From: Aptenodytes patagonicus
Lineage: Eukaryota; Chordata; Aves; Sphenisciformes; Spheniscidae
Direction of reading: 5' to 3'
NCBI RefSeq assembly: GCF_965638725.1
Contig: NC_134949.1
Location: 121,271,794 to 121,335,793 of the forward strand
Length of the DNA: 64,000 nucleotides
Each line of letters opens with the position of its first letter. The first letter of the stretch is position 1. Positions 10,260-21,800 of the stretch are shown one piece after another. Made by a program: the position numbers and the translations under genes. The notes below the pieces were generated by a model, which saw nothing but the letters and a program-made list of their open reading frames with translations, ran no database searches and was not told the DNA's origin.

Positions 10260-13200
10260 AGGAACTGATGGTGCCGATGAGACTCTTGACAGTACCCAGG
10301 TAAGCTAGTCGGCATCAGCCTTCTCCTCATTTCTCAAGCAACACATATTTAGGATTGCCAATGGCCTACAACCCTTAGGTGTTGGTTCCTTGCTGAGACT
10401 TTGCAGGAAAGTATTGCTGCCACCAGCTCCACAGGACAGTAGGATGAGTGGGGAGGCAGCATGGTTAGCAAGGGGTCAGCTTGCTTTCCTGCCTAGGGGT
10501 TGATCCGTGGTACAGTCACAGGCTAAGTTCAAGGGCTAGAAGCATCCAAAATGCAGAACGGAGGTGGGCATTGGTTGAGGGGCTCAGTTCAGAGGCTTAA
10601 CCCTGCTCTGCAAGGCAAGACTGGGGTAGTGGACAAGCCTGTGTCAGGACTGTAGGTACCGGCCAGGACCTTCATACAGCTGGAGTTACCCAGCACTACC
10701 CTTCTTCCAGCTCAGCAGGTAAGCAGAGCTGTGCATCATGCCTCATACTCAGAAAGCCCACTATATCTGCTGTGTGGGGTCAGAGTATGACCCTTGGTGA
10801 AGGGCTTAAATCCCAGACAAGCCTGCTGTTTCGTTAAGCCCAAAGATACCCTGAGTACAGGAGGCTGGAAGTGGGGACAGTACCTCCAAACACAACTGTC
10901 CACTGGCCCTGGTCTCCTGCTGCTCTGTAAGCACCTGCCCTTGACAGTGGCAGCAGCAGATCTCCATACATCTCCAGCCTGACACAGTAAGGCCATTCCT
11001 ATACTTCAGTAATGAGCCTTCCTGGCAGTGAGGCCCAAGATATGGCCTCTCCTAACCTCTCCCTGCTCCATTTTCTATTATTCTTTACTAGTCATGTTTG
11101 AGAGTTGAACAGAAAGCAAGCAGCCTACAGATAAACTCTCAAATATAGGCACCATGTATATTCAAAAACATGGGGGAGTACAACACCTATTCAGGACTGC
11201 ACCTTAAAGAGACAGACAAATCCATTATATGCAGCTGACCTTACTGGATTTGCAGATGTGTGATAACCTCACGTGTCAGATGATTCATTCTCATATAAAA
11301 TTGCAAAACAGGAGCCCACACACACTCAGGCTCTGTTAGGGCTCTGCCTTGCCTGCACAAAACAGCTCCTGAAGCTGCGCCTCTGCTGCCACCCATGTGT
11401 TTACCACCTCGCTGCCTAGCTCTAATAAGAGCAGTGACTAGTAATGCAGGTGGCAGCTCTACCCTCTAGACCTCCACAACAGTTGCAGCAGCAGTGGGAG
11501 AATTTCAGAAGAGGCTCATTATAAATGAAAGCCCAGTGGCTCAATCATGGAGCGGTGATTGAAATCTTGAACCTTCACTCATCTGAGTTAAACGAGCATT
11601 ACTTTCCTCTGGCATGCAAGTTGTGCATTCATTTTCACAGCACAGAGGCTACCAGGTGGACCTGGAAAGGCTCCACATCCATTTTCCATTGCAGGAATGC
11701 ATAGGGGGGCCCAAAGTACAGGGGAAAGGGGAACAAGCTAGACACCCTTGGTTTCATTTATGGAGGCAATACTGCTTATTTCCCAAATAATTTCTCATCT
11801 GTAGGCACAAAAATGAGTTCTAAATTACAGGATACAATATTTGAAAGTTTATTGCTTCAGGCAGTTGTTTTGTGCTTGGATATTCGCCCTTAGATGGGAC
11901 CCTCTGCTCAGACTACTCAGGGTTTATTTAATGCTCAAACCCGAGGGACGCCAGCTCTGTTTAAAATGGAAGCTTTCATTTCAGTTCTCTTGACGATACA
12001 GTATATGGGTGAGATACAATTTAAAGGAAATGGCTGGATGTGCATGGGAGGTACTTAAGGGGGAATATATATATGTTTTAATAAGGTGAACTGTTTGCAG
12101 CATATATAGGATCTCTAAGGGAGATTTTCAAAAACTTCAGGATCCCACTCACAGTCCATTAGACTTGTGTTCCTGTTAGTCTTGTGGATAGTTTTGGAAG
12201 TCTTCTTATAGTCTTCCTGTATCTTCTTTTGTTTGTACAACTAGATCAGTGTGTGCTTTACCAGGAACAGATAATACTATCCGATGTAGCAGTAGTGTTC
12301 GATGTACACAGGGCTTTTACAGAGATGTCATGCTTATCTCACTTTTCACTGAGGCTTGCCTATACATGTACTATATACATGTAGTTTTCTGAGTAAGAGC
12401 TTGTACCTGCCTTTGAGAGGGATGAACTAGGCAGGTGACTTTATTATAGCCATCATTATAAACTCTGGTGTTCTAGCTTTGAGTTCTGTGTAGGATATTC
12501 ACAAAGTACCGCTAACAACAGGTTTTCTCCTCCACCCTCTTCCCTTCAAAAAAGAGGCTGGACTGGCGTACAAACATTAATGAAGGAATACAAAGGAAAT
12601 ACAGCCACACACTGCTGTATTACAGAAGGGTCATGCACATTACACATACACATATGTAGAAATAATTTGCTTAAAAATAAGGCAGAAAAATAAAATTACA
12701 TAATCAAGCACATCTTACAAACACTGTGAAGAGAGTTCTAGAGCAGATTTTGATTTCTTCTAGCTTGTTCAGAGTTGCATCTTACGAAGCGAAGAATTTG
12801 CTCTGAACTTTCAAGTAGTAATAGTCCAAGGAATTTAGTAGAGAACTACAGATCACATAATAAACTTTCTATAGCATATTTAAAACAGTCAGTCAAACTC
12901 TAGAGCAAGAATGTTGTTCTCCATTAAACACCACAAATTGAATTGTGTTCCCAGTTCAGTCAAAGGCAAAATTCCATTGATTTCTGTGGGTCTGGAGTTA
13001 CATCTTATCCATTGGTTACAAAATTCTATTAAAATATTACTACTATTGATTAATTTGGGTCATTTATTAAATTACTTTATATGGAACTATTTATTTTTCC
13101 ATAGACTTGGTTTCTTTACGTTGTTGCTTATCATGGATGCATGATCTTATTATTAAAAATATTGTTTAGCTTGTTTTAATATGAACTGTGAGAAAACACT

Positions 13201-13765
13201 GTCACTGTTTATGTTCTCTATGCCTATAAACTATGCTGGTGTGAGTGGGTCTCAGCAAAAATATCAGCCTGATTGTACAGAAGACCCTTATTTAAAAATA
13301 TATATATCACAGAGTCCTGCAGCAAGTAACCAACACAGTGTTTGTGATCTGTGCAATATTGCAAAATGTTGTCAGACGCGAGGAGTTTGCAAGGGAATAC
13401 TGCTGCTTCTAAAAAGAAGGATGTGAATGAGTTTGACCTATATGGATTACAAAAGAAATATTAACTTTCACCAAAAAGATGATATTTAGGATGAACATAG
13501 AGCTATGTTTATTCTCTGAAATAAGGGATATTTTTCATATATTTCAGCTTACCTTCCTCTGCTGAATAAATTCTTCATGCAACCTTCCATTAAACCTACA
13601 GTAAATCAGTCCCTTAGTGAGTGCTTTTCTTTTAAACCGTTATTATCTTGTCCTTATTCACTGTTATCTCCTCTTTCCCAGACAGGAAAAAAGAACCCCA
13701 GCTGCTTAACTCCCCTCTTCTTTGCAATGGGCCAGAATTTCATATCACAGTGGAACTTTAAGACC
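10260..13765. other. intergenic DNA between the CR1 copy and the CLDN8 3' end
   Basis: Roughly 3.5 kb without coding evidence. Composition moves from about balanced (10.3-11.5 kb) to strongly AT-rich (12-13.7 kb). No repeat family was recognised. The right end may include the CLDN8 3' untranslated region, whose extent cannot be fixed from sequence alone. Confidence 0.5.
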
Positions 13766-13771
13766 TTTATT
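13766..13771 (-). terminator. possible poly(A) signal of CLDN8
   Basis: The minus strand reads AATAAA about 293 nt after the CLDN8 stop codon, the first canonical hexamer met downstream. The implied 3' untranslated region of roughly 310 nt is short for CLDN8, so a more distal signal may also be used. Confidence 0.35.
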
Positions 13772-14063
13772 ACTGTTTTACACAGTAATGCAACCCAAAG
13801 CAAAGCCACACAACCCAAAAGCTATTCCAAGTTACTATTAAAATAATATTAAACGTTCACCTTTCCGTGCATTAAAATTGTCCGTGCTGCAACATTAGCC
13901 ACAGCAGAGCCCACTGGGGGTAACCGCAGCTCCAAAACGCAGCCCCAACAGCAGCAGTTACAGGGCAGAAGGCAAAGGCAGCTTTCTAGCTGCCCTTCTG
14001 TGCAAAAGCTGAAATCCATCCAGACAGATTGAATGCTTCAAAATAGGAAAAGGCAGGAGGCAT

Positions 14064-14738
14064 CTAGACGTACTGACTTTTGGAGTATGAGCTTTCAGTC
14101 TTCCTGTGCAAATGCTGGCTGTGAGTGTGGTAGTGGGTTGGTGCGGAGTGTCCGTAGCTTCTGGTTTTCTCACAACAGCAGCAAAAGCAACAGAATATGG
14201 CTCCGGCAGCAATGAGGCAGAAGGCAGCTACCCAGCCCAGGTAGAGGGCCTCTCCAAGCTCCCTTTTCTGTGCAACGTTGACCACGGGGTTGTAGAAGTC
14301 ACTGATGATGGTGTTGGCAACCCAGCAGACTGGAATGAGCTCGACGGCACCCGAGAGGATGAAGAGGAGCCCAGCCGTCAGAATAATACAGCCCTTGGCT
14401 TGCCAGCTGCTCTGCGCGCACCGCGTGCACTTCATCCCAATAATGGCAATGATGAAAGCGAGGAAGGAGAGCACTGACCCAGCACACATCAGCCCTCTGG
14501 ATGCTTGCAGGTCTGGTGAGAGGGCCAGCATGGAGTCGTAGACCTTGCACTGCATCCTGATGTTGGCTTGCCTGATGCAGTGCATCCACAGGCCTTCCCA
14601 AATGGTCTCAAACACGATGATGTTGTTCTCAATGAAGGCAGACACCCTCCACTGAGGCATGCCCGTGACAGCGAACGTCCCGATCATGCCAATGCCACCG
14701 ATGAGCAGCCCAGCAATCTGCAAAGCACTACTGACCAT
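14064..14738 (-). CDS. CLDN8: claudin-8, tight-junction barrier protein
   Basis: A 224-residue claudin in one uninterrupted reading frame. Seen: membrane spans at about residues 8-28, 82-102, 117-138 and 163-187. The first extracellular loop has W30, G49-L50-W51, C54 and C64. A cysteine-rich cluster follows span 4 ([10 protein letters not shown], 182-191), a likely palmitoylation region. The C-terminus is SKSQYV, the PDZ ligand identical to the mammalian claudin-8 end. Long stretches match claudin-8 closely: [11 protein letters not shown] (55-65), LALSPDLQA (71-79) and [17 protein letters not shown] (153-169). In loop 2 residue 146 is Ser (TIISDFY), where mammalian claudin-8 and the claudin-17 copy here have Arg. 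The ATG at 14738 has A at -3 and G at +4. The frame stays open upstream for 44 codons but only to a TTG. Claudin-8 lines tight junctions of distal nephron and gut epithelia as a cation barrier and partner of other claudins (family knowledge). Confidence 0.97.
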   Translation of the reverse strand: MVSSALQIAGLLIGGIGMIGTFAVTGMPQWRVSAFIENNIIVFETIWEGLWMHCIRQANIRMQCKVYDSMLALSPDLQASRGLMCAGSVLSFLAFIIAIIGMKCTRCAQSSWQAKGCIILTAGLLFILSGAVELIPVCWVANTIISDFYNPVVNVAQKRELGEALYLGWVAAFCLIAAGAIFCCFCCCCEKTRSYGHSAPTHYHTHSQHLHRKTESSYSKSQYV

Positions 14739-14903
14739 GTTGCCTTTGCAAGGTGAGCACACCTCAGCAGGTCCCTGAGCCAGGCGCACAGTGCTGGCAA
14801 AAAAATGAGCAACTTTTTCTAAAAGTTGTTGTCCCTCGTACAAAGAAAGTCTCAAAGTCAGTCTGCACAACTTTAAATTAGCTTAAATCTGGTACACGCT
14901 ACC
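14739..14903 (-). other. predicted CLDN8 5' leader
   Basis: Leader sequence inferred from the TATA box at 14930-14935, which predicts a start near 14900-14905. It is about 165 nt long. It is free of in-frame stops next to the coding region, which makes the open frame look longer than the protein. Confidence 0.4.
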
Positions 14904-14929
14904 TGGGACTCGGCTGCACCTTCATCACC

Positions 14930-14958
14930 TTTATAATGCCCCCGCCACCACTGACTCA
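14930..14958 (-). promoter_or_regulatory. predicted CLDN8 core promoter: TATA box, C-rich box, AP-1 site
   Basis: The minus strand has ATTATAAA at 14930-14937, a good TATA box. Next to it on the upstream side is a GC-rich element (GGTGGCGGGGG on the minus strand, about 14939-14949). The palindromic AP-1 consensus TGACTCA follows at 14952-14958. The stacking of three recognised elements about 190-220 bp before the start codon supports a real promoter, possibly responsive to Fos/Jun, GRHL or epithelial signalling. Binding is not shown by sequence. Confidence 0.55.
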
Positions 14959-14959
14959 A

Positions 14960-17465
14960 AGAGGCAAACTGAGCAATCAAGTGGAACAACTTTCCAAAGC
15001 AAGAGAAAGGACAGGGTGTGTGTAAACCAGCAAGAGCCACTTAGGATAAATGTACCTTCTGAGGAAAATGCTTTGCATTGAAGTCGCTTATTTTAAAAAA
15101 AAAAAAAAAAAGAAAGCCCTACCCTTACCTCTAGCTATTGTCTACACGTTTGCCTGTGCTAAGGAAATGGACTGGTCTCGGTAGGGAGACTTAGGTGTGC
15201 ACTGGTGCAGTTACTGAAGCTGTTGCACTGAACAAGCAAGAACATTCTGCTTCGGCTCGGCTCGGTGGCAAATTGCCAGGGGGAAAGCAGAGCCGCGCTC
15301 CCTGCCACAGGGCCTCTGCTCCCAAAAGTACTCTTGTTCTGAAGCTTGAAGGAGAGTACTGCAGTGACAGGATCAAGGGACAAAGCAAATCAAAAGGGTA
15401 AAGATAAAGTAACTCTGAACCTGAAACAGTTTGCAGAGGATAATCAAAGCTGCAAAAGACCAGTTAAGAGGTAGAAGGAACAGTAAGAGACCTCAGTCCT
15501 GCTAATACCTGTATAGCTTTATACATTTCTGTTGCTATACCGAGTATTACGGGGCAAGCTTCTGGAGATGTCCACATGCTTGGACGATTGCACAGTCAGG
15601 TCTACAGAATGGTGATTTAAACTATGTAGCAAATTGTTCTCCTGTGCAAAAGTCAACCCAGCAATTACCCTATGATGGAGCCTAGTGCAGTGGAAAGCAT
15701 TGGCTCTCCACGTAAAGACCTATTAGAGCTATCCATGTACAAACAAATGCTTTACAAAAACGTCATTTTAATTAGAAAAAAATTTAAACATTATAATTAT
15801 GGAGACCAGGTGAACTCTTCATTCATTCATTCGTTCTTGTGTGATGTGACCAGCAGACAATCCTGGAAAATGTCAGGTGAAGAAATTTGGTAAAGTCAGA
15901 GCAACAGAAACCACAGTCAAAAAGCTAGACAAAAAACCAGGCATGTAACAGTGGATTCTTTTTACAAATTCATATAGCTATGAATGTATGCATGAAATAT
16001 TCAGCCTGATCTCTGCATGTGCCTTAACACGGAAAATAAAAAATTAGGCATAAACTAGGATTTTTTGTTATAAAGTAGTACTCCATAAGTTAAGACAAGA
16101 ACTAATTTGTTACACTGTAAAAGATCAATTTAGGATATAATTAGCTAGATATTGAAATAGTAGTCTCCAGTCTCCTGCTATTCATTTGAACTTTCTTGCC
16201 TCTATTTCTCTTCTTGCCATTTATATATCTTCAAAAACAGAAAGTAAATGCAAGAAAATAGAGCAGTGCAGTGCTAAATATGCCAGCTTGTTGGCATATC
16301 AAAGATAGAGAAAAGATAAAAGTCCCACTTACATGTAATATTTTATGCTCCCTATGTGTATTTCTGTGTGTGTGTGCGCAAAACTGTGGTTAGGAGGCAA
16401 GGGAAAGTAAGAAGTACTCTACAAATCTTTCCATATTCAGTTTGGTTTTCATCCCCACCTGCTTTTCCAACCTCTGCAGCAGGCTGCTGCTTATAAAGAC
16501 GTGCTAAAAGGATGCAGGCAGGTAACATCTCTTTCTGTTTCTGGTCCCTTGAGCCCTGATTTGTGGCCAGGCAACTTTCCATTACGCCCTTTCGGTTTTG
16601 TTCGTATCTCTGAACTCAAACCCGCTGTCTGCATGCCTTTCCTAATCCAAAGGCACTGAGTGCCTTGCCCTGAAAAGTGCAGTTAGTCTGATGGCAGCTC
16701 CAAAAGCATTTTGTGGGATGAGAAGCCAAGCAGGAATCTGGTTTTTTCGGGTTTGCTCCTACTGCTGTGGTGCTCAGCGGTATCTAATCCCACTGCAACT
16801 ACTCTGCCTGCTCTGCACTGCTCCTGCCATACATTTGTATTTGCAATTTTGGCTTCTGCTTGCCATCAGTCAGCCTGCCCTGGCAGCTCAAGCCCCTTTT
16901 GCCGTGTCTGTGAGCAAGGCAAGGGAGGGGCCCTATAGCCTCCTGAGTTAGGGACCATGACTGACATGTGAGCTGAAGGCCCATGTCATTTTTGACTGCC
17001 CCTGGGCTTTACACTCTGCAGCCCCGTGCCCCGGCGCCCTGCTGTGCTCCTTGCCTCTGCTGGCCTGCGTGCCCAGGGGAGTGGGCAGTGCCCTCCTCCC
17101 AAAGGTGAGGTGTGCTGCAGGTGCAAAGGTGCTGGGGGGTAATAGCTTTCCTCCTGCTGCAACCCTGGTCTCCTGTGAAGGGTGTCATTTTCTGGCCAGC
17201 GATAAAGGGTGACTTGATGCTGTTGGGCAGAATGTATACATTCCCAATGCATTAATTTGGAGAGGCCACACTAACTCTTACTGTATTGACGTAGGAACTG
17301 CATAGACTGCTATAGCATGAGAGAGTCTGGATCTGTGTAACTGAAATCACGATTTGCTGCTTTGCGTGCTGCAAACTAGTCCTGTCATACAGACCCATAA
17401 GTGGTGGGCTTCTGGGTACAGGACTTTGGGAAAACTGAGTGGGGAAAACTTCTTGGATGACCGGA
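14960..17465. other. intergenic DNA upstream of CLDN8
   Basis: No coding evidence. It contains a run of 17 A at 15095-15111 and a short GTGTGTGTGTGC run near 16366. A moderately GC-rich patch lies at about 16.95-17.2 kb. Epithelial enhancers of CLDN8 could be here, but none is identifiable by eye. Confidence 0.5.
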
Positions 17466-17466
17466 T

Positions 17467-17540
17467 TCATAGAATCACGGCATAATTCAAGTTAGAAGGA
17501 GCCTCTGGATGTCATCTAATCCCACCCATGCTTGAAGCTG
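17467..17540 (-). mobile_element. CR1 3'-end fragment
   Basis: The segment begins tcatagaatcacggcat and continues with sequence close to the CR1 3' UTR (gttagaaggagcctctgg, then gtcatctaatccca, compared with 'gttggaagggacctctgg... catctagtcca'). It is short and diverged, and its right boundary is approximate. Confidence 0.75.
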
Positions 17541-17544
17541 CGCC

Positions 17545-18340
17545 CTTCAAAGTCACAAAGCTAAGAATCCAATCAAGGTCCACTTCAGTCATCAAAAAAA
17601 GTCCCGAAGATTTCTTGGGGGAAGAAGGCGGTTAAATCCTGTTCCCCCAAGGGTGAGACAAGGAAGATTTTGAGGAGAGGCTATAAATGCACAGTATTTC
17701 TCTGCTAAAATGGATTTGGAATATTAAATATATAATAATGTAATTATCATTGCATGACTTTGCAGCCCCATGGTTGCCACTCAAACAACAAAAAAAAGCT
17801 ACCAGCCTATGGCAGAACAAATAAACAAGCACTTTAATAACATAACAGTAAATAAATACAAGCGTGATACAAGCAGCAGGACCGATTTTTCTTAGGGACT
17901 ACTGAAGTTCTAATTTACAGGACACGGAAAATAATTAGCTGAGCAAATATAATTTAACCGCGTTATTGATTAATTTACAAAATCATTAAAGCTCCCATAT
18001 AAATTCATGGTAAGAGTGTGTCTGCGTCAAGGATTCAGTATTTGCACATTCTTAAAAGGATTAAATTTTAGTGCCTTATCTTGCTTAAAACCATTTTCAG
18101 AAGGAAATGTGGGGAAATCTTATTTAGCATTATGGATTGCATCTGCTTGTTTACAATTAAAACACAGGAAGGGGGCAAGTCAAGAATCTCATTATTCATT
18201 CTTCTCTATATTCAAACATGCCGTTTCATTACGGGGAAGTATCAGAAATACCTGTGACTAGCTAATCATATTTCACTGTTGGCCACAGGATCCTATTATT
18301 TTGTTATAAAACAAATATGCACATACATAATTTAACCATT
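17545..18340. other. intergenic AT-rich DNA
   Basis: Nothing recognisable. It is strongly AT-rich up to the start of the pyrimidine satellite. Confidence 0.5.
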
Positions 18341-18341
18341 T

Positions 18342-18414
18342 TTCTCTTTTCTTTTCTTTTCTTTTCTTTTCTTTTCTTTTCTTTTCTTTTCTTTTCTTCT
18401 TTTCTTTTCTTTTC

Positions 18415-18445
<31 letters not shown>

Positions 18446-18811
18446 CTTTTCTTTTCTTTTCTTTTCTTTTCTTTTCTTTTCTTTTCTTTTCTTTTCTTTT
18501 CTTTTCTTTTCTTTTCTTTTCTTTTCTTTTCTTTTCTTTTTTCTTGTCTTTTCTTTTTTTTCTTTTCTTTTCTTTTCTCTCCTCTCCTCTCCTCTCCTCT
18601 CCTCTCCTCTCCTCTCCTCTCCTCTCCTCTCCTCTCCTCTCCTCTCCTCTCCTCTCCTCTCCTCTCCTCTCCTCTCCTCTCCTCTCCTCTCCTCTCCTCT
18701 CCTCTCCTCTCCCCTTCCCTTCCCTTCCCTTCCCTTCCCTTCCCTTCCCTTCCCTTCCCTTCCCTTCCCTTCCCTTCCCTTCCCTTCCCTTCCCTTCCCT
18801 TCCCTTTTCCC
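18342..18811. repeat. compound pyrimidine pentanucleotide satellite (TTTTC)n-(TCTCC)n-(TTCCC)n
   Basis: Three consecutive blocks share a 5-bp period. TTTTC units run from about 18342 to 18577 with a few interruptions near 18399, 18421 and 18541-18565. TCTCC units, essentially pure, run from about 18578 to 18711. TTCCC units, pure, run from about 18712 to 18806. The plus strand is almost entirely pyrimidine and the minus strand purine, so the tract could form triplex (H-DNA). Open frames across it, rich in Lys/Glu/Arg or Phe/Ser/Leu, are artefacts of the period. Confidence 0.98.
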
Positions 18812-21800
18812 ACTGTGTTAAGGAATTAATATCCTTAAAGTCAGTGTCAAGTTTTTCTGTATGATCTGTGTATTTTCCTGCTCGGTGTTCCCAGCTCTGC
18901 CCTCCTCCCCTTTCTCCTCTCCAGAGCGGGTGAGTAAGTCAGCTGCAGGCACCCGTTGTTCTGTATTCTTGCTGAATAATGTGGACCTAAAGCAACTACA
19001 GCACTGCCTGAGCAGAAAATACACAACATTTCAGGATTGGGCTTGGTTGGTCTGTCTGTTAGCTTCAAACAGGACCCCACGTCAGGACATTTTGCTTCCC
19101 CGTCTCTTTGATGCTTTGGTAGCACCTTTCTCCAGTGAATCACCTTCTGTGAGAGCAAGAAGGGATTTCTCACCCTTCTTACATGGCTTTTCTTCTGAAT
19201 GCTGCTCGCAGTTTGAGGAGGAGGTGAAGTGAGGAGATAACCCTGTGATTAGCTCAGCTGCCATTTAGCACCACTTCTCACAGCTTCTCTGGGAACACGC
19301 TGCTCCCCACCAGGGCAGTACAGCCCCCAAGTCCCTGCCATGACCCATTTTCAGCCACTAAAGGTGTTTTGGAATAAAATACACCAGGAAAATGTTTTAA
19401 GCATAATGTCATTCCTCTTCCTGAGCATATAGCATTTTTTAATTCCAGAGTTGTGAAATGCTAACACTGATGCTGAGGGGGAGGTGGGGAGAGGGGGAAG
19501 AAGTGGTTGCTCAACACCTCCAAAAATCTCACCCTGCATCAGTAGCACATTGAAAAGAATCCTGATTATTGATGCTCTTATGGAAGAACAGAGGAGTGTT
19601 GATGTCAGACAAGTTGTTCAGCATTTTCTTTCTTGGAAGGCTATTATTACTGTGTCAGTGGATGTGCACTGCTCTATGGGTTGCCCCAGGTATACCATAA
19701 CCTGGCATTTATTTTTCTCCAAGATCTTTTACCTAATGCCGCAGAACATGAAAAGCCAGTTCAACACACCTAGTGCAAGCAGAAAGAGTCACATACGTTC
19801 ATAATCAGCTTCACTGAAGAGCCACTTCTTTTCAACTGAGGTAACTTTTACTCCTGTACCTTCTCTCTCCATCACTTACCACTAACAAGAGACCATCGTC
19901 TAGATGGCAAAAGGGACAATGACAGAAGTGCAAAACATAGTAATCCTTGGCTAGTAACGTAACAGCATTGCAGAAAATCTTTTTGCCTAATATCCCTTAC
20001 ACATTTGCTTCTCTTGCTCCCCATGCTTTAAATCCCATCTATAAAATCCATGACAATGTGATGATGTTCGCCTTGGATTAACATGCAGTGCAGAAATTTC
20101 AATTTCCCTGCTTTTAACTTCTGTTTGTTTTGTGAAGTGCTAATGCAGAAAATTTGCCTAACTTGGAACAGGGACACAGAGTTCAAAAATAGGATTTCTG
20201 AAGATACCCAGTGGCTAAAGAGCATCAGAGGCAACAATTTCCTATGCTATCTGCCTCTGTACACCTTTAGAGAAAGCTGAAACCTCATGAAGAGCTGGAT
20301 ACATGAACAAAGAACTGACCTATTATGTTGCTGAATCTTCATAAGAATTAATAGCAGACAATGCTATGCTAAGGGAAGGGATGGAAAACTACCCACTTGG
20401 TGGCGTGAAAAATGGACTAGATAAAGTTCATAGGCAGATGTCAGGGGATCATTCTGCACCAAGACATTCACCCTGAGGAGGCTATAGGACATTTCTGGCC
20501 CCAGACTCTAGTACTTGGTGCCCGAGCGCCTCTGTCCAGGTGTTCTGCCTAGAAGGAGACCCTGGAAAGGGTCATACAGGCAAGCTGGCTTCTGACTTCA
20601 GATACCTAGCTTACGCTCACTGAAACCCATCGCTCCTCTGCTGTGAAATGAGTGGGATCGTGAAGTATTTTGTATAAAGTCGCTTTTTTCTTCACGCAGA
20701 GAGAGACATGATCACTAATGTGAAGGTCTGAGATGAATATATTTCTTCATTCTTCATTGTTTTAGAAAAAGTTCTATGATTGATGTGTTTGAAAGAAAAT
20801 TTAAATCCCAGTTTATCCCATTCAGGCAGTTGCCTCAGTAGCATTCTCTAGCATCTCCTGCAATTAGCCTACAATTTACAGAAGCCAGACCTTCTTTGAA
20901 ATGAAATGTTGCCTAAGCTGATTTGATTAAAAGTTTTACTTCTCCAGACAAAACCTATCATTTGTGGCATTTCTGCTCCAGCCCAGTTGAAGCATTACGA
21001 TATTACATTTAATTTTCTTTTCTAAAAGCTCCCCAGGCTTTTATTTTTAGCGTTCCTAACATTCTTGCTGTGAAGGGCTGCCCATCCTGAATCATAAGAC
21101 TGTCACGAGTGTGACATGATCGTTCATTAAAGGTAAAAACAACTGGCCAATGCTTGTCTTCTGTTATGCCCCAGGTGCCTCGATGACTGCGGCAGGATTT
21201 CACAGGTGGAAATGAGAGCAAAACTTCAGTTTTACCTGCTTGCCTACACTCTATATTAAGAGTTTTGCAGAGGAAATGTTCAGAGGAGATAAGGATTGTT
21301 TTCAATTTAATTAATAATGTTTAATCTTTTGGTATAATAAGATCATTGTGGTGATAATGTATATATTGTAGAAACAGTCTGGCATTTTTGAGGCATAACA
21401 GTAAACTTGCAGTTATTTGTAGTAACCTAAGGGGAGGGAATGAAAGGGGGACTCAGACAAGCAAACCCACAAATTCAAAATACATGTTGTGTAAAGTTAG
21501 AACAAGACTGAAGGGAGAGTGTTGTTTCTTTAGCACAGCAGTTAATCTGCAACCCACAGAATCAGCACATGCATGCTTTAAAGGTAATGCTGCGGCGTCA
21601 AGACCTCACACAAATACAAACGGCGTGTATTTCCTGCTTCTGGTTTTCTGTCTTCTGAATAGGCTTCCTCACTCTTTTTCTTGACTTTCCTTTTTTTATT
21701 CTTAATAGAAAAAAATCCAGGCTTGTATCCCAGAAGTTTTCTAACATGCTTTTGCCTCTGCGATAGCTTACCTGGCTTTAGCACTACTGGATTTTTGAGG

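Noticed and set aside
9441..10268. 275-codon open frame on the plus strand
   Set aside because: It is antisense to the CR1 reverse-transcriptase remnant; its openness follows from the codon pattern of that strand.
14106..14601. Open frames of 62-123 codons overlapping CLDN8
   Set aside because: They are shadows of the CLDN8 coding sequence in other frames.
14739..14870. 44-residue N-terminal extension of CLDN8
   Set aside because: The frame opens only with TTG, the extension has no similarity to claudins, and claudin-8 begins at the ATG at 14738.
18304..18864. Long Lys/Glu/Arg and Phe/Ser/Leu open frames
   Set aside because: They are products of the pentanucleotide satellite, whose units contain no stop codon in several frames.
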